DNA from: Rhododendron vialii
Taxonomy: Eukaryota; Streptophyta; Magnoliopsida; Ericales; Ericaceae
Assembly: GCF_030253575.1 (NCBI RefSeq)
Contig: NC_080557.1
Span: 44,902,501-44,966,500, forward strand
Length of the DNA stretch: 64,000 nucleotides
Direction: 5' to 3'
Shown here: piece after piece, positions 1 to 11,449 of the stretch
How the letters are laid out: each line of letters opens with the position of its first letter
Numbering within the stretch: position 1 is the stretch's first letter
The notes under the pieces: model-generated
What the model saw: only the letters and a program-made list of their open reading frames with translations
Databases searched by the model: none
What the model was told of the DNA's origin: nothing
Translations under genes and position numbers: made by a program

Positions 1-325
1 CAGCCCACTACAGTGTCTTTTCCATTTATTTGACAAATCCTGGAACCAAACAGAGCTAAATGTTTTCTTATCTTTCCGTCGTTGTATAACTACGTAATTT
101 ACCGATTAATTAAAATAGAAAACTCTTCTGACTTGTATCCCTTGAGATGACTTTGAATATGCAGAAAACTACTTGTCGTTATAATATTACAACTGAAACA
201 GATCAGCCAAGTAAGTTCTAACGAATTGTGACTATAAGTAATAACAAATCAAATGTTTTCCTTCCTCCTAAAAGTCTTCCTCCTCTGCCTCGTCTTCGGC
301 CGGCTCCTCTCATACCCAACTAAAA

Positions 326-775
326 ATGGTTCTTGTTCTTCTGAACTTCGTTTTCTCGGCCGTGACTGCTATAACAAACCTTCTATCTCGCTTGATCCTT
401 ACAGGAACAGCAGGCCTTCTCGTGCTGGTGATCCGGGCGTTGAAACTTTCAGGTGGAGCGATGAAAGTCGCGATAGAACAACTCTCCGAGGGCATCAATT
501 CCTTTGCCGAGTCTTTCTTTGTTTCTTTGGTGGAAGTTATAGGAAATATCTTTTCCACCCTCTTTGATCTTATCAAGGATGGGATTTCAGTCTCTGCGGA
601 TGCTATCGAGTTGGCACTCGGAGTAGTGATGGAGCAGACAGGGAATTCAGTTGTTGGGTTATTGAAAGGTTTGGCTCTGGTTTTTGAAGGGTTTGCAGGG
701 ATGGTTTCAACCATAATAACGGATTTGTGGAACAACTTGATGGACGCTACAGGATATGTAACTAAAAATGCTTGA
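326..775 (+). CDS. Small hydrophobic plant protein, unknown function (149 aa)
   Basis: Single-exon ORF of 149 codons with no family I can name. The first 40 residues are strongly hydrophobic (start MVLVLLNFVFSAVTAI) and look like one or two membrane segments. The rest alternates hydrophobic and small polar residues with acidic positions, which suggests amphipathic helices, and the protein ends GYVTKNA. Codon use looks like that of a real protein, and the ATG follows an AT-rich leader. Two overlapping ORFs in other frames (253-567 plus, 310-861 minus) have less protein-like composition and were left out. I have a vague memory of similar small plant membrane proteins but cannot give a function. 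No related gene is next to it; the following 2 kb is repeat. Confidence 0.55.
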   Translation: MVLVLLNFVFSAVTAITNLLSRLILTGTAGLLVLVIRALKLSGGAMKVAIEQLSEGINSFAESFFVSLVEVIGNIFSTLFDLIKDGISVSADAIELALGVVMEQTGNSVVGLLKGLALVFEGFAGMVSTIITDLWNNLMDATGYVTKNA

Positions 776-943
776 GATTTTTCTTTATTGTTTTGGGTGC
801 TTGCTGTTTGGGGTTTTATGCCCTTTTTTGGGGTGCAAATATTAGTTGTATAAAACATCAATAGTTTAAATCAAAGTTTTTATCATCTCTCTCTTCAAGG
901 GAGAATTTTCCATTTTTGCTGCATTTTTTTTTTCCATAAGGAA

Positions 944-1050
944 ATTGATATTCGCGCTCCACTTTTTACTGATGGCGTTCTAATTTTAACGTAGTAACTT
1001 CATAAACAAAGTGGAGCGCCGTCAATAAAAAATGGAGCGCGAATATTAAT
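944..1050. mobile_element. Small foldback/MITE, about 107 bp
   Basis: The ends are inverted repeats of about 25 bp: the left end contains ATATTCGCGCTCCA and the right end is its complement with few mismatches. A second inner copy of the GTGGAGCGC motif lies at about 1011-1019. No coding capacity. The superfamily cannot be assigned because no clear target-site duplication is visible. Confidence 0.55.
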
Positions 1051-1206
1051 GTCTTTTTCATAACTAAGATGTTGTTAGGTTCATTGGGATATACTTATAA
1101 CTTCCGATGTAGCATCGTACCATCACCTACAATAAGAAACCATAGTGATCACATCACTCAACCGCTAAAATTATTGCCAATCGTGTAATGTATAATCAGT
1201 TGTGTT

Positions 1207-1720
1207 TTTTTAAATAATCAGTTGTTCGGACCAGTTTATACGTAGTCCTTAACTAATACGGAGACCGTAATTCCATCATTCACTAGCGGGGGGGGGCACT
1301 CAAAGCAAGATCAAATGCTCCCCGAAAAGGTTTCGAACCTGAAATTTTAATAGAGATCAAAATCCTCAAGTCCCAAGTATTGACTAGTTGGCCAACTCCT
1401 TAATTTGAGCCAACCGTTGTATTCATTCAGAAATAGTCTCATATTTGAAAATTCTATACGAAGCATTTGTTCTGACTTCAAGTTGGGTCCTTGCTAGTGG
1501 ACGGTTGAGTTTATGGCTCTCAAAATTAGTCAAAATAAGCGTAAGCTAGTCCGGACATCAGATTATAAAAAAGGAAATGTCTACATACATGACATCATTA
1601 GGAACTCTTCATGCGCAACGTTTGACATTTCGAATGAGATGACCGATGTAACAAAATTCTGCGAATGCACATTTGCTTCTAGGACCACTGATTCTGTGTT
1701 GCAACAACATACACGTCATT
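1207..1720. repeat. Diverged tandem repeat, copy 1, with SINE-like parts
   Basis: This stretch is repeated at 1733-2190 in the same order: a TAATCAGTTGTTC-like start, a block reading AAATGCTCCCC, then a block with CTAGTCCGGACATC followed by TTATAAAAAA. On the minus strand, 1330-1400 has box-A-like TGGCCAACTAGTC followed by box-B-like GGTTCGAAACC, which points to a tRNA-derived SINE. The ORF at 1513-1740 lies inside the repeat and is not thought to be a gene. Confidence 0.5.
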
Positions 1721-1732
1721 TTTTTAAAATTT

Positions 1733-2190
1733 ATAATTAGTTGTTCAGATCAATTTACATACGCCTTGACTAATACACAGACTATAATTTCACTGTTCAC
1801 TTGTGGGGGCTCACTTAAAGCAGGTTCAAATGCTCCCCAAAACCCTTAAGTCTCAAATCTTGACCACTAGGCCAACCCCCTTGGATTTTGAGCCAACATG
1901 TAGAATTGAAGTACTCCGTGTATTTCATTGTGAAATATAGTCTCCGTCTCAAGTTTGAAAATTCTCAAGTGCTATCAATTCTTTTTCTGCTAATTCATAT
2001 GAAGCATTTGCTCAGACTTCAAACCCTGCCAATGGATGATTGAGTTTATGGTTACCAAAATTAGTCGAGATATACGTAAGCTAGTCCGGACATCGGGTTA
2101 TAAAAAAGAAAATCTCTTTATACATGACATCATGAGGAACTATTCATACTCGACGTTTGACATTTCGAATGAGATGACCGATGTCAACAA
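1733..2190. repeat. Diverged tandem repeat, copy 2
   Basis: Second copy of the unit at 1207-1720, clearly diverged, with a small deletion removing the box-B-like part and a small insertion near 1960-1985. The ORF at 2036-2248 matches the ORF of copy 1 only because the DNA is duplicated. Confidence 0.5.
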
Positions 2191-2426
2191 AATACTACCA
2201 CTGAACAAAAATCGATTCTGTGTTGCAAAAACATACACGTCGGTATGAAGGTGCTTTTGTTTGCAATTTGCAATAGCGCGCCACCTCAAAACAGCAAATT
2301 CTGAACAGAAAAACGATGAAAATTCAACCTTTGCTTTGCCATCCCAACCAAAAAAGGAAAAACCTATTGCTCTCTCTCTCTCTCTCTCTCTAGATATACA
2401 TATATATATATTAGTCCGGTTCCCTT

Positions 2427-2754
2427 GAGGGATCCCGCACGGGCTTACCGTGCGGGACTCCCATTTTTCGATCGAATTGGGACGATCCGAGCCGCTCAAA
2501 GTGATCAAAACGTGATTTTCAGGGGACTCGCGAGAAATCAGCAAAAAAAATGATCGGGAAAGGCTTGATCCGAGCAGTTTTTTATTGAACGGTTCAGTAA
2601 AAACTGCTCAGATCAAGCCCTTCCCGATCATTTTTTTTGCTGATTTCTCGTGATTAATCTTAAAATCACGTTCTGAACACATTGAGCGGCTCGGATCGTC
2701 ACAATTCGATCGGAAAAGGAGAGGTCCGCACGGTAGACTAGTAAGGGATCCCTC
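2427..2754. mobile_element. Large foldback element, family FB-A copy 1 (328 bp)
   Basis: The two halves are inverted copies of each other over roughly 150 bp per arm, around a short loop near 2590. Both ends carry the palindrome GAGGGATCCCTC or a near match; GATCCGAGCCGCTCAA and GAAATCAGC recur in both arms. It contains no protein. It sits between a CT microsatellite (2371-2391) and the start codon of QOR1, so it lies in the promoter or 5' leader of that gene. A second member of the family is at 9761-10090. Confidence 0.8.
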
Positions 2755-2766
2755 ATTGAATCCGTG

Positions 2767-2847
2767 GTGTATATATATATCTATATATATAAATATATAT
2801 CTATATATATAAATATATATCTATATATATATATATATATATCTCTC

Positions 2848-2880
<33 letters not shown>
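2767..2880. repeat. AT/ATCT and GA microsatellites before QOR1
   Basis: A run of TATATATC-type repeats (2767-2842) is followed by a GA run (about 2850-2876) and an A run. It lies just upstream of the QOR1 start, where the other QOR copies have CT runs. Confidence 0.9.
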
Positions 2881-2881
<1 letters not shown>

Positions 2882-2926
2882 AAAAAAACTTGTGTAAAGA
2901 CACTAGAATTTTCTGTGAACAGGAAT

Positions 2927-5900
2927 ATGGCCGGGAAGCTCATGCATGCGGTTCAGTACAATTCCTATGGAGGAGGAGCCGAAGGTTTGAAGGTAATTTC
3001 ACACGCTCCTCAAAAGTTTCTTTTTTGTTCTCTCTTTCTACTGCTATTATAAATGGTCCATCTGTCATTAATTATCTCTATAGACTCTAGTAAATATGTT
3101 ACCTTAACCTTGGTTGACAATCGACATGTCAGCATCGTATTACTATTTTTAGCGGGACTAATGCTACTATGCGCACAATTTTAAAACACAAGTCCAGAAA
3201 CAGTTGAGAGTCAGGGACCCGTTTGATGGATTGGTTCACTTGCATCGAATGATTTCGGACATAGTTGTGTAAGTGTACATCCCGCGTTGTGTTCTAAAGT
3301 TGTTTGCGTAGATTGTCTGTTTTAGCAAACAGGAGGAGTCCACGGTCCACACTATTTGGGTCCGTTTATACGCAAATCGATGGTGATCGTTACACTTTCT
3401 TAGAATTGGATACGACCGGGTTTCTGCTAAAAATGAAAGTGCACACAAAACTTTGCTTTTTATAGCCCCTTGCGAAATGGGTGGGGTTTATTTCAGGGTT
3501 TCTCCGTAGGATTCAAGACCATTAATCCTGCACGAATCAAACAGGGGATTGTGTATAATTCAGGACTAAATGTGTATAGTAATTCGATAATATTGCTAAG
3601 GGATTTTTCCAACTACGTGTAATCAAGTGACCCCACTTGCGAAGCACTGCCTCCGCCCTCGAATTATGTGGTGCTTCTCGTGTCGGACATCCTCTGAAGT
3701 ACCTGAGCATCCTGAATCCCCAATAGGATGGTTAGTCTTTTGGCGTACAACTGGAGTAGAGACCGTTGGATATGCAAACTCTTGTCGGTAAAAAGTTCAC
3801 CTGTACATATATGAAAACTAATGTCGCAGTGTTAGTAGTTGGGAGGGCCAAAAATTTCTAAGGTGTTGTACCAAGAATAAGTTTTCGTAAGTGTTTTCCT
3901 TGACAGGTCGCGGAAGTGCTTTTCAATGAGCGGAATTACTTTATTTGAGACCGGCAATCCCACTTAGTGGATTGTATTTGTGAATGACTTCCATTTCTGT
4001 TTTGACAGTTGCAACGCCAAGATTTTAGGGAGCAAAAGAAGAAAGCATAAAGTTGAATTCTTGAATCAACCTATAGATTTCCATTTCTGTTTTGACAGTT
4101 GCAACGCCAAGATTGAGTTTTCTATGAGCACATCAATACTTTAGTTTTCCCGTGTAAATGTTTCCTGACGTCGTGAAGTTCGTTTTTTCATAATTGATGA
4201 TTTTCTTGGCCTTATCAGTAGGTTTTGACTTTTGAGTAGCATATAATGTATCTTGCAGCATGTTGAAGTTCCTATTCCTGCTCCAAGTAAGGACGAGGTT
4301 TTAATAAAAGTAGAAGCAGCAAGCATAAACCCATTTGATTGTAATATCCAGGCAGGTGTGGCCCGTCCAATTTTGCCACTGAAATTTCCCTTCATACCTG
4401 GTAAGTTTGATCACACCTACTCTTCAATCTGTACCTGGTTTATGTATATTTGACTACCTTTGCTTTTACGCTGTGACTCATTTGTCACCTTGTATTGTTA
4501 AACTTGTCTGATCTCTCTGCCTCTTCAATTCTTCCCTTTCTTTTCTCTTATTCTTTTCACTTAATCCTCTTCCTTCTTTTTCCCGTCTTTTCTCTACATT
4601 TGCTTAATTGTCAGGTGTAGTGGTGTAGGGATGTTAATGAGTTAAATTACTTTGGATTTTTCGATTTATGCCCAAGGACTGAACCCAAAGAAGTCCAAAA
4701 TGCTTGAGATTTTAAGCCCAATAAAACTGCATGTTGCGTATAAAATCCTTGAACTTCCGGTTAAATGTGATATAAAACCCCCTTCTTCTTTTTTAATGGT
4801 CTTTGACGCCAAAAGCAGCAGTAGTATATTCCTATGTGTGGAGTGAAGACTTCAATTTGAGTACTGCACTTTTTCAGACCTTCAACATCAGCGATAGTTC
4901 AATACTCCCTCTCAACTTGTGTAATAGAGTAGTTTTCCTTGACCAAGAGTATCTTCAATCTTGTACCTTTGAAACGGTCACAACATATTTTCCTTTCAGC
5001 ATCACTACAATTGTTGAATATTTTAGAAGTAACTGAACCTGTGAAAGCAATGAAGGACTGGGTTTGAACTTTGAAGAGGAGCAAAACAATTGGATTATTC
5101 CAAAATTCAGAGTTTGGAAGTTATTTGGAAGGTTTCTTTTGCTCAATATATCCAGGTTAAGAGAATAGTTCATGAGCATCGTTCATCCAATTAGATGAAC
5201 TTTTTTGGGCTGATTTTTTTTGCCATTCTTTTGGTTGGAGCAGTCTACGATGTAGCAGGGGAAGTGGTGGAGGTTGGATCTGGAATCAAGAACTTTAAAG
5301 CTGGTGACAAAGTTGTATCTATGCTTTTTTTTTATGGTATATCTCACACAGTTCCGATAGCGTCTTGTTCAGCTTTCTGGTGTTTATATTTGGTATGCAT
5401 CTCTTCAAACTTTTAACTCAGAAAGCTTTGGATGAAGTTGACTTTCCTATCGAGGAAACAATACCGAACCTGCTGGCTATGTTGTGTACATTTTGAATGT
5501 AACAATCGTACATATATCACAAACTTAACCAAAAACATGCTCACACGGTTCGGTTCTAAATATTGCCTTCTATTCGCAGAAGTTCTTGCTCTGCCCTATT
5601 AATTCATGCATGTTGCCTTATCTACACGCATAATAATTGATATCCCAGTAAGAAATCGAGCAGGTCCGGGTCATTTAATAAATGCATTGGTATTGGATGT
5701 CTTCTGGTGGACCAGAACAAAAACGAGTTTTGGATGTGCTCAATTCTGAACTCTGAACTAGTACATATGACAAGATAGTACCACCTGGTTCACTATTGCA
5801 TATATCACCTAAGTTATCATGCTTGAATATGAATATATATGTAATTCAGAGGTGGTGTCAACCTCTGCCATTTTTGTTTTTGAAAGTTCATGGAATTGAT

Positions 5901-6596
5901 TGACAGGGTGGAGGTGGACTTGTTGAATTCTGTGTTGCTAAGGGGAATCGAACAGTTCCAAGGCCACCTGATGTATCAGCAGCTGAAGCTGCAGGATTAC
6001 CTATCGCTGCTCTCACAGCTCACATGACCCTCACCCAATTTGCAGGAGTCAAGCTCGATGGGAGTGGCCCAGAGAAAAACATCCTAGTCACAGCAGCCTC
6101 TGGCGGTGTGGGCCACTACGCCGTTCAACTGGCCAAGCTCGGAAACACCCATGTGACGGCCACTTGTGGGGCCCGCAACATAGAATTTGTGAAGAGCTTA
6201 GGGGCCGATGAGGTGCTCGACTACAAGACGCCCGATGGGGCCACACTGAGGAGCCCATCTGGCCGGAAATACGATGCTGTCGTTCATTGTACCACCGGCA
6301 TTCCATGGTCTACGTTTGAGCCCAATTTGAGTCAAAATGGGAAGGTAATTGATTTGACTCCTGGTGTTAGTACTATGATGACTTTTGCATTGAAGAAGCT
6401 CACCTGCTCTAAGAAGCAGATTGTGCCACTGCTTGTAGATGCTAAAGTTGAGAATCTTGACTATCTTGTTAAGTTGGTGAAGGAAGGGAAGCTTAAGACG
6501 GTAATCAACTCGAAACATCCTCTGAGCAAGGCCGAAGATGCCTGGGCCAAGAGCATTGATGGTCACGCTACTGGGAAGATCATCGTGGAGCCATAA
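2927..6596 (+). pseudogene. QOR1: quinone/enone oxidoreductase-like gene, probably disrupted
   Basis: Member of the medium-chain zinc-free dehydrogenase/quinone reductase family, closest to the plant chloroplast-envelope quinone oxidoreductase homologue (ceQORH) and strawberry FaQR enone oxidoreductase; relatives use NADPH to reduce reactive enones. Exons: 2927-2992 (MAGKLMHAVQYNSYGGG), 4259-4400, 5244-5336 and 5907-6596, all with GT-AG borders. Exon 4 carries the nucleotide-binding motif AASGGVG and ends ATGKIIVEP. Exon 3 is 93 nt, while the matching exon of QOR2, QOR3 and QOR4 is 92 nt; the extra base is in a run of nine T (5325-5333). With normal splicing exon 4 is then read out of frame and stops within about eight codons. 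Exon 4 itself is fully open, so the lesion is recent, an assembly error in the T run, or bypassed by other splicing. A foldback element lies in its leader. Confidence 0.7.
3989..4114. repeat. Exact 36-bp direct repeat in QOR1 intron 1
   Basis: The same 36 bases (starting TTCCATTTCTG) occur at 3989-4024 and 4079-4114 with no mismatch. QOR2 has only one diverged version at the matching place, so this is a local duplication specific to QOR1. Confidence 0.85.
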
Positions 6597-6865
6597 CATA
6601 CGCCCTTTTGAATCGACTATCTGGTACTGGTTCTATATACTTAAAGAAGAGAATGTGTGTATTTAGACCGTAGAATACATGTAGCTATTCTAATTTCTGG
6701 TAATGTGTGCTTCATATTCTTTGCTTGGGGGAAATTTTCGTTTCTTCTGCTGTGCTTCAAACTTATAATACTAATGAGAGAACATCAAATTACTTTCTTT
6801 TTCTTTCTTACCTATGGTTGCATCATACTGTTATGCACGAAGGATCGAAGCCAAACAGAAAAACA

Positions 6866-6960
6866 CACCACACACACAGACACAAGATATTTACGTGGTT
6901 CGGCAAATAGCCTAGTCCACGGGACAAGAGATTTCTTATTCACGGGAGGATTACAATGTC
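6866..6960. mobile_element. Scrap resembling a dispersed plant retroelement
   Basis: The phrase TTTACGTGGTTCGGCAAA followed by TAGTCCACGGG is one I recognise as common and dispersed in plant genomes, probably from an LTR element. No boundaries or coding domain are visible. It lies downstream of QOR1. Confidence 0.3.
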
Positions 6961-7069
6961 ATTTGCTCACATCTCTCTCTTGTATCACTCAATTCTCTAA
7001 TTATCAGACATAAATAAGCTGAGCAGAAGCCCAATTTGTAGGCACTACAAAAGAGAGAGAATTCAAAAA

Positions 7070-7925
7070 TGCAGGCCCGGCTATTGTACGATGCAAACTC
7101 TGTTTCCTTTTTAATTCCATAACAATGAATTTTTCGTCCACATATTAAAACACCTAAATGTCGGCGAGAAACAATGATACTGGAAATACAATCGAAATCA
7201 GGGAAACCATCACCTCTCCTAACCATATCCCTAAAGGTCGCTAAGGTTACTTCATGCTTCCCGATCCTTGAATGATCTGATATCAATGTGGTCCAAGAAA
7301 TGATATTAGGCTCTTCAATCCATCCAAAAATCTACCAAGCCTCATCACACTGCCCCATTCTGCAATAAACATCCATTGCCATGTTCCAAGAGACTAAATC
7401 AGGCTCAAAACCTTCCAACCCATAGAACCCAACAAATCCAAAGCTGATTCAAGAAAACCCATTACAAACTTAAAAACCCGTCTAGCACTCTCAATGTCCC
7501 CGCATTTCGAATACACATCAATTAAAGAATTGTGAACTTGTAAAATTCAGTTCAGCTCCATAAATGATCACATATTTGTGGACTTGAATCCCCACTTTGA
7601 AGTTTCGATATTGAGCACATGCCCGTAAGACCTTAGGAAACACATACTTGTAACAAATTACACCCTTCAATTTCATCTCACCACAAAACCCCAATGCACT
7701 TATCTTGACATTCCACGCTGCGAATAAACCAAACCAAACACATTTGGTTGCGGCATGTTGTCGAACATAACGTGGGCTGAAAATGCTGATTTCGAATCCC
7801 CACAATCCGCATGCATTTGAACTACTTTTGTGGAGGGTCTGCGTCTAGCCCGTTGATGGGTTTGTCATCCTTGGTCTATTGCTTTTGATTTGCTGCAAAG
7901 TTGAAGTAACTGGTTGAGTTCTAGT
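7070..7925 (-). pseudogene. Decayed pentatricopeptide-repeat (PPR) gene fragment
   Basis: On the minus strand two open pieces in different frames read as a plant PPR protein. From 7805 down: KYVFPKVLRACAQYRNF followed by GIQVHKYVIIYGAEL. From 7286 down: GKHEVTLATFRDMVRRGDGF followed by CISSIIVSRRHLGVLICGRK. Between them the DNA still shows weaker PPR-like text (a QVHNSLIDVYSKCG-like stretch about 7480-7540) interrupted by frame changes and stops, and a possible N-terminal part extends to about 7925. PPR proteins bind organellar RNA. This one is far too short and broken to work, and no intact PPR gene is nearby. Boundaries are approximate. Confidence 0.6.
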
Positions 7926-7929
7926 GGGG

Positions 7930-9395
7930 ATGGGTATTTCGAAGTAGAAGCGGAAAGAGATGAAATTACTCTATGGGTATTTCTAACTGGTTGAGTTCTC
8001 ATCTCCCTTGAAATTTGAAGCAGAAGTGGTGCAACAAAATCTTAGTTAAAATGTCAAATCATCCTCCATCCACCGAGTAAATGGAGAAGGGGCGGGAGAA
8101 GGAATTATGCTGCAAAAGGAATAAATGAGTGAAATAGTTTGAAGAACTTGAATGAGGGAAATACTTTGAATGAGAATTACGGTGTTCTGCTGGATGATCA
8201 GATGATCGAGAATCTCCATAAGTTTCGTTGGAGACCTGTGTTTTTGGGTGAGAAGAAGATGCCTGAATCACAAACACGTCTACTATTGAGTGTGGCCGCA
8301 ATCTTTTTACTCGTGCCCGCGATGTTTGGAAAGCGTGAAACAAAAACAACTCCTTTCTGAAACTGTGACCGCAAATTTTTTGCAATTGGCCGCAAACTTT
8401 CTCTCATGGGAAATAGGAGTACGTACCACTCTCCCTCCGTCCTCGTTCTTTAATCTCAATTAGCACTTTTTTTCGTCCAAAAAAGCCGTCCCATGTGAAA
8501 TTTAAATGGGTAAAAGATAAGGAATTTTCTTCTTTACCCTCTCATTTTTTAATTAATAATACTAAAAAGGGATACTTAAATATTCATCTTTAGATCTCAT
8601 CCCATGTAAGTAATCATCTTGATCATTTTGAACGATTATGTTTTCATCCCGACATTTAAATAAATCCAATTTTACCCCTATTTATACTAATCTGATTACT
8701 ATATATATAACAAAGAATTTTGAGACCAAATTTTAACTTCGCAAGTTCTGAGTAAGAAGATAATGATCCTTTGACCAATTTGAAAACCATTTCCGTATTT
8801 ATAGATTTCACATCCCGGAATTCTCGGTCTGATCTAGCTCCAGATCAAAAGGAGCGAAAGGCGAGCCATTCTCCAAAAAAGAAAATACACATGGCTGCAT
8901 GAAACCAATTAAGAAGGCCCCAAACCCAGCATGGCGTCAAAATCACCTCATCTCCAACGCCGGTGGCCGCATCATGATTTTCCGCTGTCGTAGCTTGGGG
9001 ATGGAGGACGGCAACAAGGATGGGGACGGAATTTTGGGACGTATCATACAGTGGTGAGGATGGGCCATATGGCGGCGACGTGGGCAGAGTAGCACTAGGC
9101 ATGGATCAAGGGCCATTTTTCTTATCGTGGCCATGGGTTTGGGTTTTGAGTAGCACTGATTGAAGCACGTCAGTGATGGATTACTGTCTTATTCTACGAT
9201 TCCGGCATGGCTAATTGCGGTGGCGATGGAGGAGTGGAATACTCTGAAGGAGCGGTATTTTTATAATCATGATGGTGTATTCATGAATTCATGAATGTAT
9301 TTTCATGGTGTATTCCTCTTGGTTCATGAGATCACGGCCCAAATTTGTATTTTTATAATCATGGTTTATTCATGAAATCATGATTGTTTATTTTC
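7930..9395. other. Intergenic, no gene recognised
   Basis: Short ORFs on both strands overlap here without protein-like composition. At 8434 there is a Stowaway-type end (CTCCCTCCGTCC); a possible partner end (GGACCGAGGGAG) lies at about 11238-11249, but the DNA next to the two ends does not match well. From about 9270 the sequence is low complexity, with many short repeats of ATCATGGTGTATTCATG. Confidence 0.6.
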
Positions 9396-10465
9396 CGATT
9401 AAATTTTGATTTTTCCCCATTTAAATCATGGTGTATTCATGGCTTGATCATGATATAATCTTGAAATCATGGTGTCTTCCTCGATTTATGAAATCATGGG
9501 TCAGATTTGTATTTTTATAATCAGGGTGTATTCATGAAATCATGATTTTTTTTTTCCGATTATATCATGGTGTATTCATGGCTTATCTCTTTTTTTCGAT
9601 TTGTATTTTTTTTTTGATAGTTTATCTCTTTTTTCCTTCCCCAATTATTCCTTTTTAGAATTCCCTAATATTGTGCATTCCTTCCATTTTGAAATCATCT
9701 ATTAAGTATCATTCAAATTCAAATCCCACCAAGATAGGAAGCAAATATATTTAGGTTCTGGTGAGGGATCCCTCATTTTATTAAAATGAGGGACTCCCCT
9801 TCCCGATTGAATTTTGATGATCCGAGCTGCTCAAAGTGATCAGAACGTGATTTTAAGGGTCCTTGTGAGAAATCAGAAAAAAATATGACCGGGAAGGGCT
9901 TCATCCGAGCAGTTTTCATTGAACGGTTCAAAAAAAACTGCTTGGATGACACCCTTCCCGGTCATTTTTTTTGCTGATTTCTCGCGGGGACCCTTAAAAT
10001 TACGTTCTCCACACATTGAACGGTTCGGATTTTCAAATTTTGATCGGGAAATGAAAGTCCCTCATTTTAACAAAATGAGGGATCCCTCACTTGAAAATTC
10101 CTCCATACATACATACATACATATATATATATCATTAAAAAGGGCAAGAAGGATAATTTACTCATTGAAAAGGATGAAAACATAACCGCTAAAAGTGAGC
10201 GGAATGAATACTTACGTGGAATGACTTATTGTGATGGATATTTAAAAACTCCTACTAAAAAAGTGTAAGAAAATATAATGAATGAAGGGTAAAATGAGAA
10301 AAACGAGATTTCAAAAGTGTAATGTTTAATTAGTTGAAATCCTTAAAATGAACTAAAGAATGGGAGAAAATTTTTAGTGCTGGGTGAGCAGCAAGTCCAA
10401 ACAGATCTAGATCATCCAAAACATATTTGGACGGCCAAGATTGTACTCGACACCACGTGGCCCGT
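9396..10465. repeat. 0.74-kb tandem duplication, unit 1 (carries foldback element)
   Basis: Starts CGATTAAATTTTGATTTTTCC and ends CACCACGTGGCCCGT. Removing the 330-bp element at 9761-10090 leaves about 740 bp, matching unit 2 (738 bp). No gene is recognised in it. Confidence 0.85.
9761..10090. mobile_element. Large foldback element, family FB-A copy 2 (330 bp)
   Basis: Inverted arms of about 150 bp, ends GTGAGGGATCCCTCATTTTA and its complement. The body matches the element at 2427-2754 (GATCCGAGC.GCTCAAAGTGATC, GAACGTGATTTTAAG, GAAATCAG). It is present in unit 1 but absent from unit 2 of the surrounding tandem duplication. Confidence 0.85.
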
Positions 10466-10827
10466 CGATTAAATCTTGATTTTTTTCCCAATTAAATCAT
10501 GGTGTATTCATGGCTTGATCATGATGTAATCTTGAAATCATGATATATTCCTTGATTTATGAAATCATGGATCAGATTTGTATTTTTATAATCAGGGTGT
10601 ATTCATGAAATCGTGATTTTTTTTTTCCGATTATATCATGGTGTATTCATGGCTTGTCTATTCTTTTCGATTTGTATTTTTTTTTTTGGAAAGTTTATTG
10701 CTTTTTTCCTTCTCCAATTATTCCTTTTTAGAATTCCCTAATATTGTGCATTCCTTCCATTTTGAAATCACCTATTAAGTATCATTAAAATTCAAATCCC
10801 ACCAAGATAGGAAGCAAATATATAGTT

Positions 10828-10873
<46 letters not shown>

Positions 10874-11203
10874 TTAAAAAGGGCAAGAATGGTAATTCAC
10901 TCATTAAAATGATGAAAACATAACCGCTAAAAGTGAGCGGGATGAATACTTACGTGAGATGACTTATTTGAATGAATATTTAAAAACTCCTACTAAAAAA
11001 GTATAAGAAAATATAATGAATGAAGGGTAAAATGAGAAAAACGAGATTTCAAAAGTGTAATGATTAATTAGTTGAAATCCTTAAAATGAACTAAAGAATG
11101 GGAGAAAATTTTCAGTGCCAGGTGGGCAGCCAGTCCAAACAGATCTGAATCATCCAAAATATGTTTAGATGATCAATATTGTGTTCCACACCACGTGGCC
11201 CGT
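10466..11203. repeat. 0.74-kb tandem duplication, unit 2 (no foldback element)
   Basis: Follows unit 1 directly and matches it in order and spacing. At the place of the element, unit 2 has only an AT microsatellite (about 10838-10870). Confidence 0.85.
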
Positions 11204-11384
11204 GCCTACACAACACCGAAAAACTTCTCAATAAATGGGGACCGAGGGAGTAAAATAAAAAAAGAAAAAAAAGAGAGAATCATTTGTGTTTGGAAAACAT
11301 ACACGTGGCCATTAGCATGCAATAATTATTAACGCTCCACCTCGACACTGCAAATTCACCAATATATACTCCGTTGCCGACGTC

Positions 11385-11402
11385 TCTCTCTCTCTCTCTC
11401 TC
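11385..11402. repeat. CT microsatellite in the QOR2 leader
   Basis: CT run about 50 bp upstream of the QOR2 start codon. QOR3 (about 18435-18461) and QOR4 (23392-23450) have CT runs of different length in the same position, so the tract was inherited with the gene. Confidence 0.85.
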
Positions 11403-11449
11403 CTTGTTGTAGATAGACGCACCCGCGCTCTCTCTGAACAGGAATGAAT

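Noticed and set aside
2140-2544. 134-codon ORF on the minus strand
   Set aside because: It spans a CT microsatellite (giving RERERER) and one arm of a foldback element; not a gene.
8434-11249. One large Stowaway/mariner element of 2.8 kb, from CTCCCTCCGTCC to GGACCGAGGGAG
   Set aside because: Similarity stops after the terminal 12 bases and the interval holds an unrelated tandem duplication; the ends are probably from separate old elements.
11444-11449. Earlier start codon for QOR2 (M-N-M-A-G-K)
   Set aside because: The other three copies have no such codon; MAGK is the family's start.
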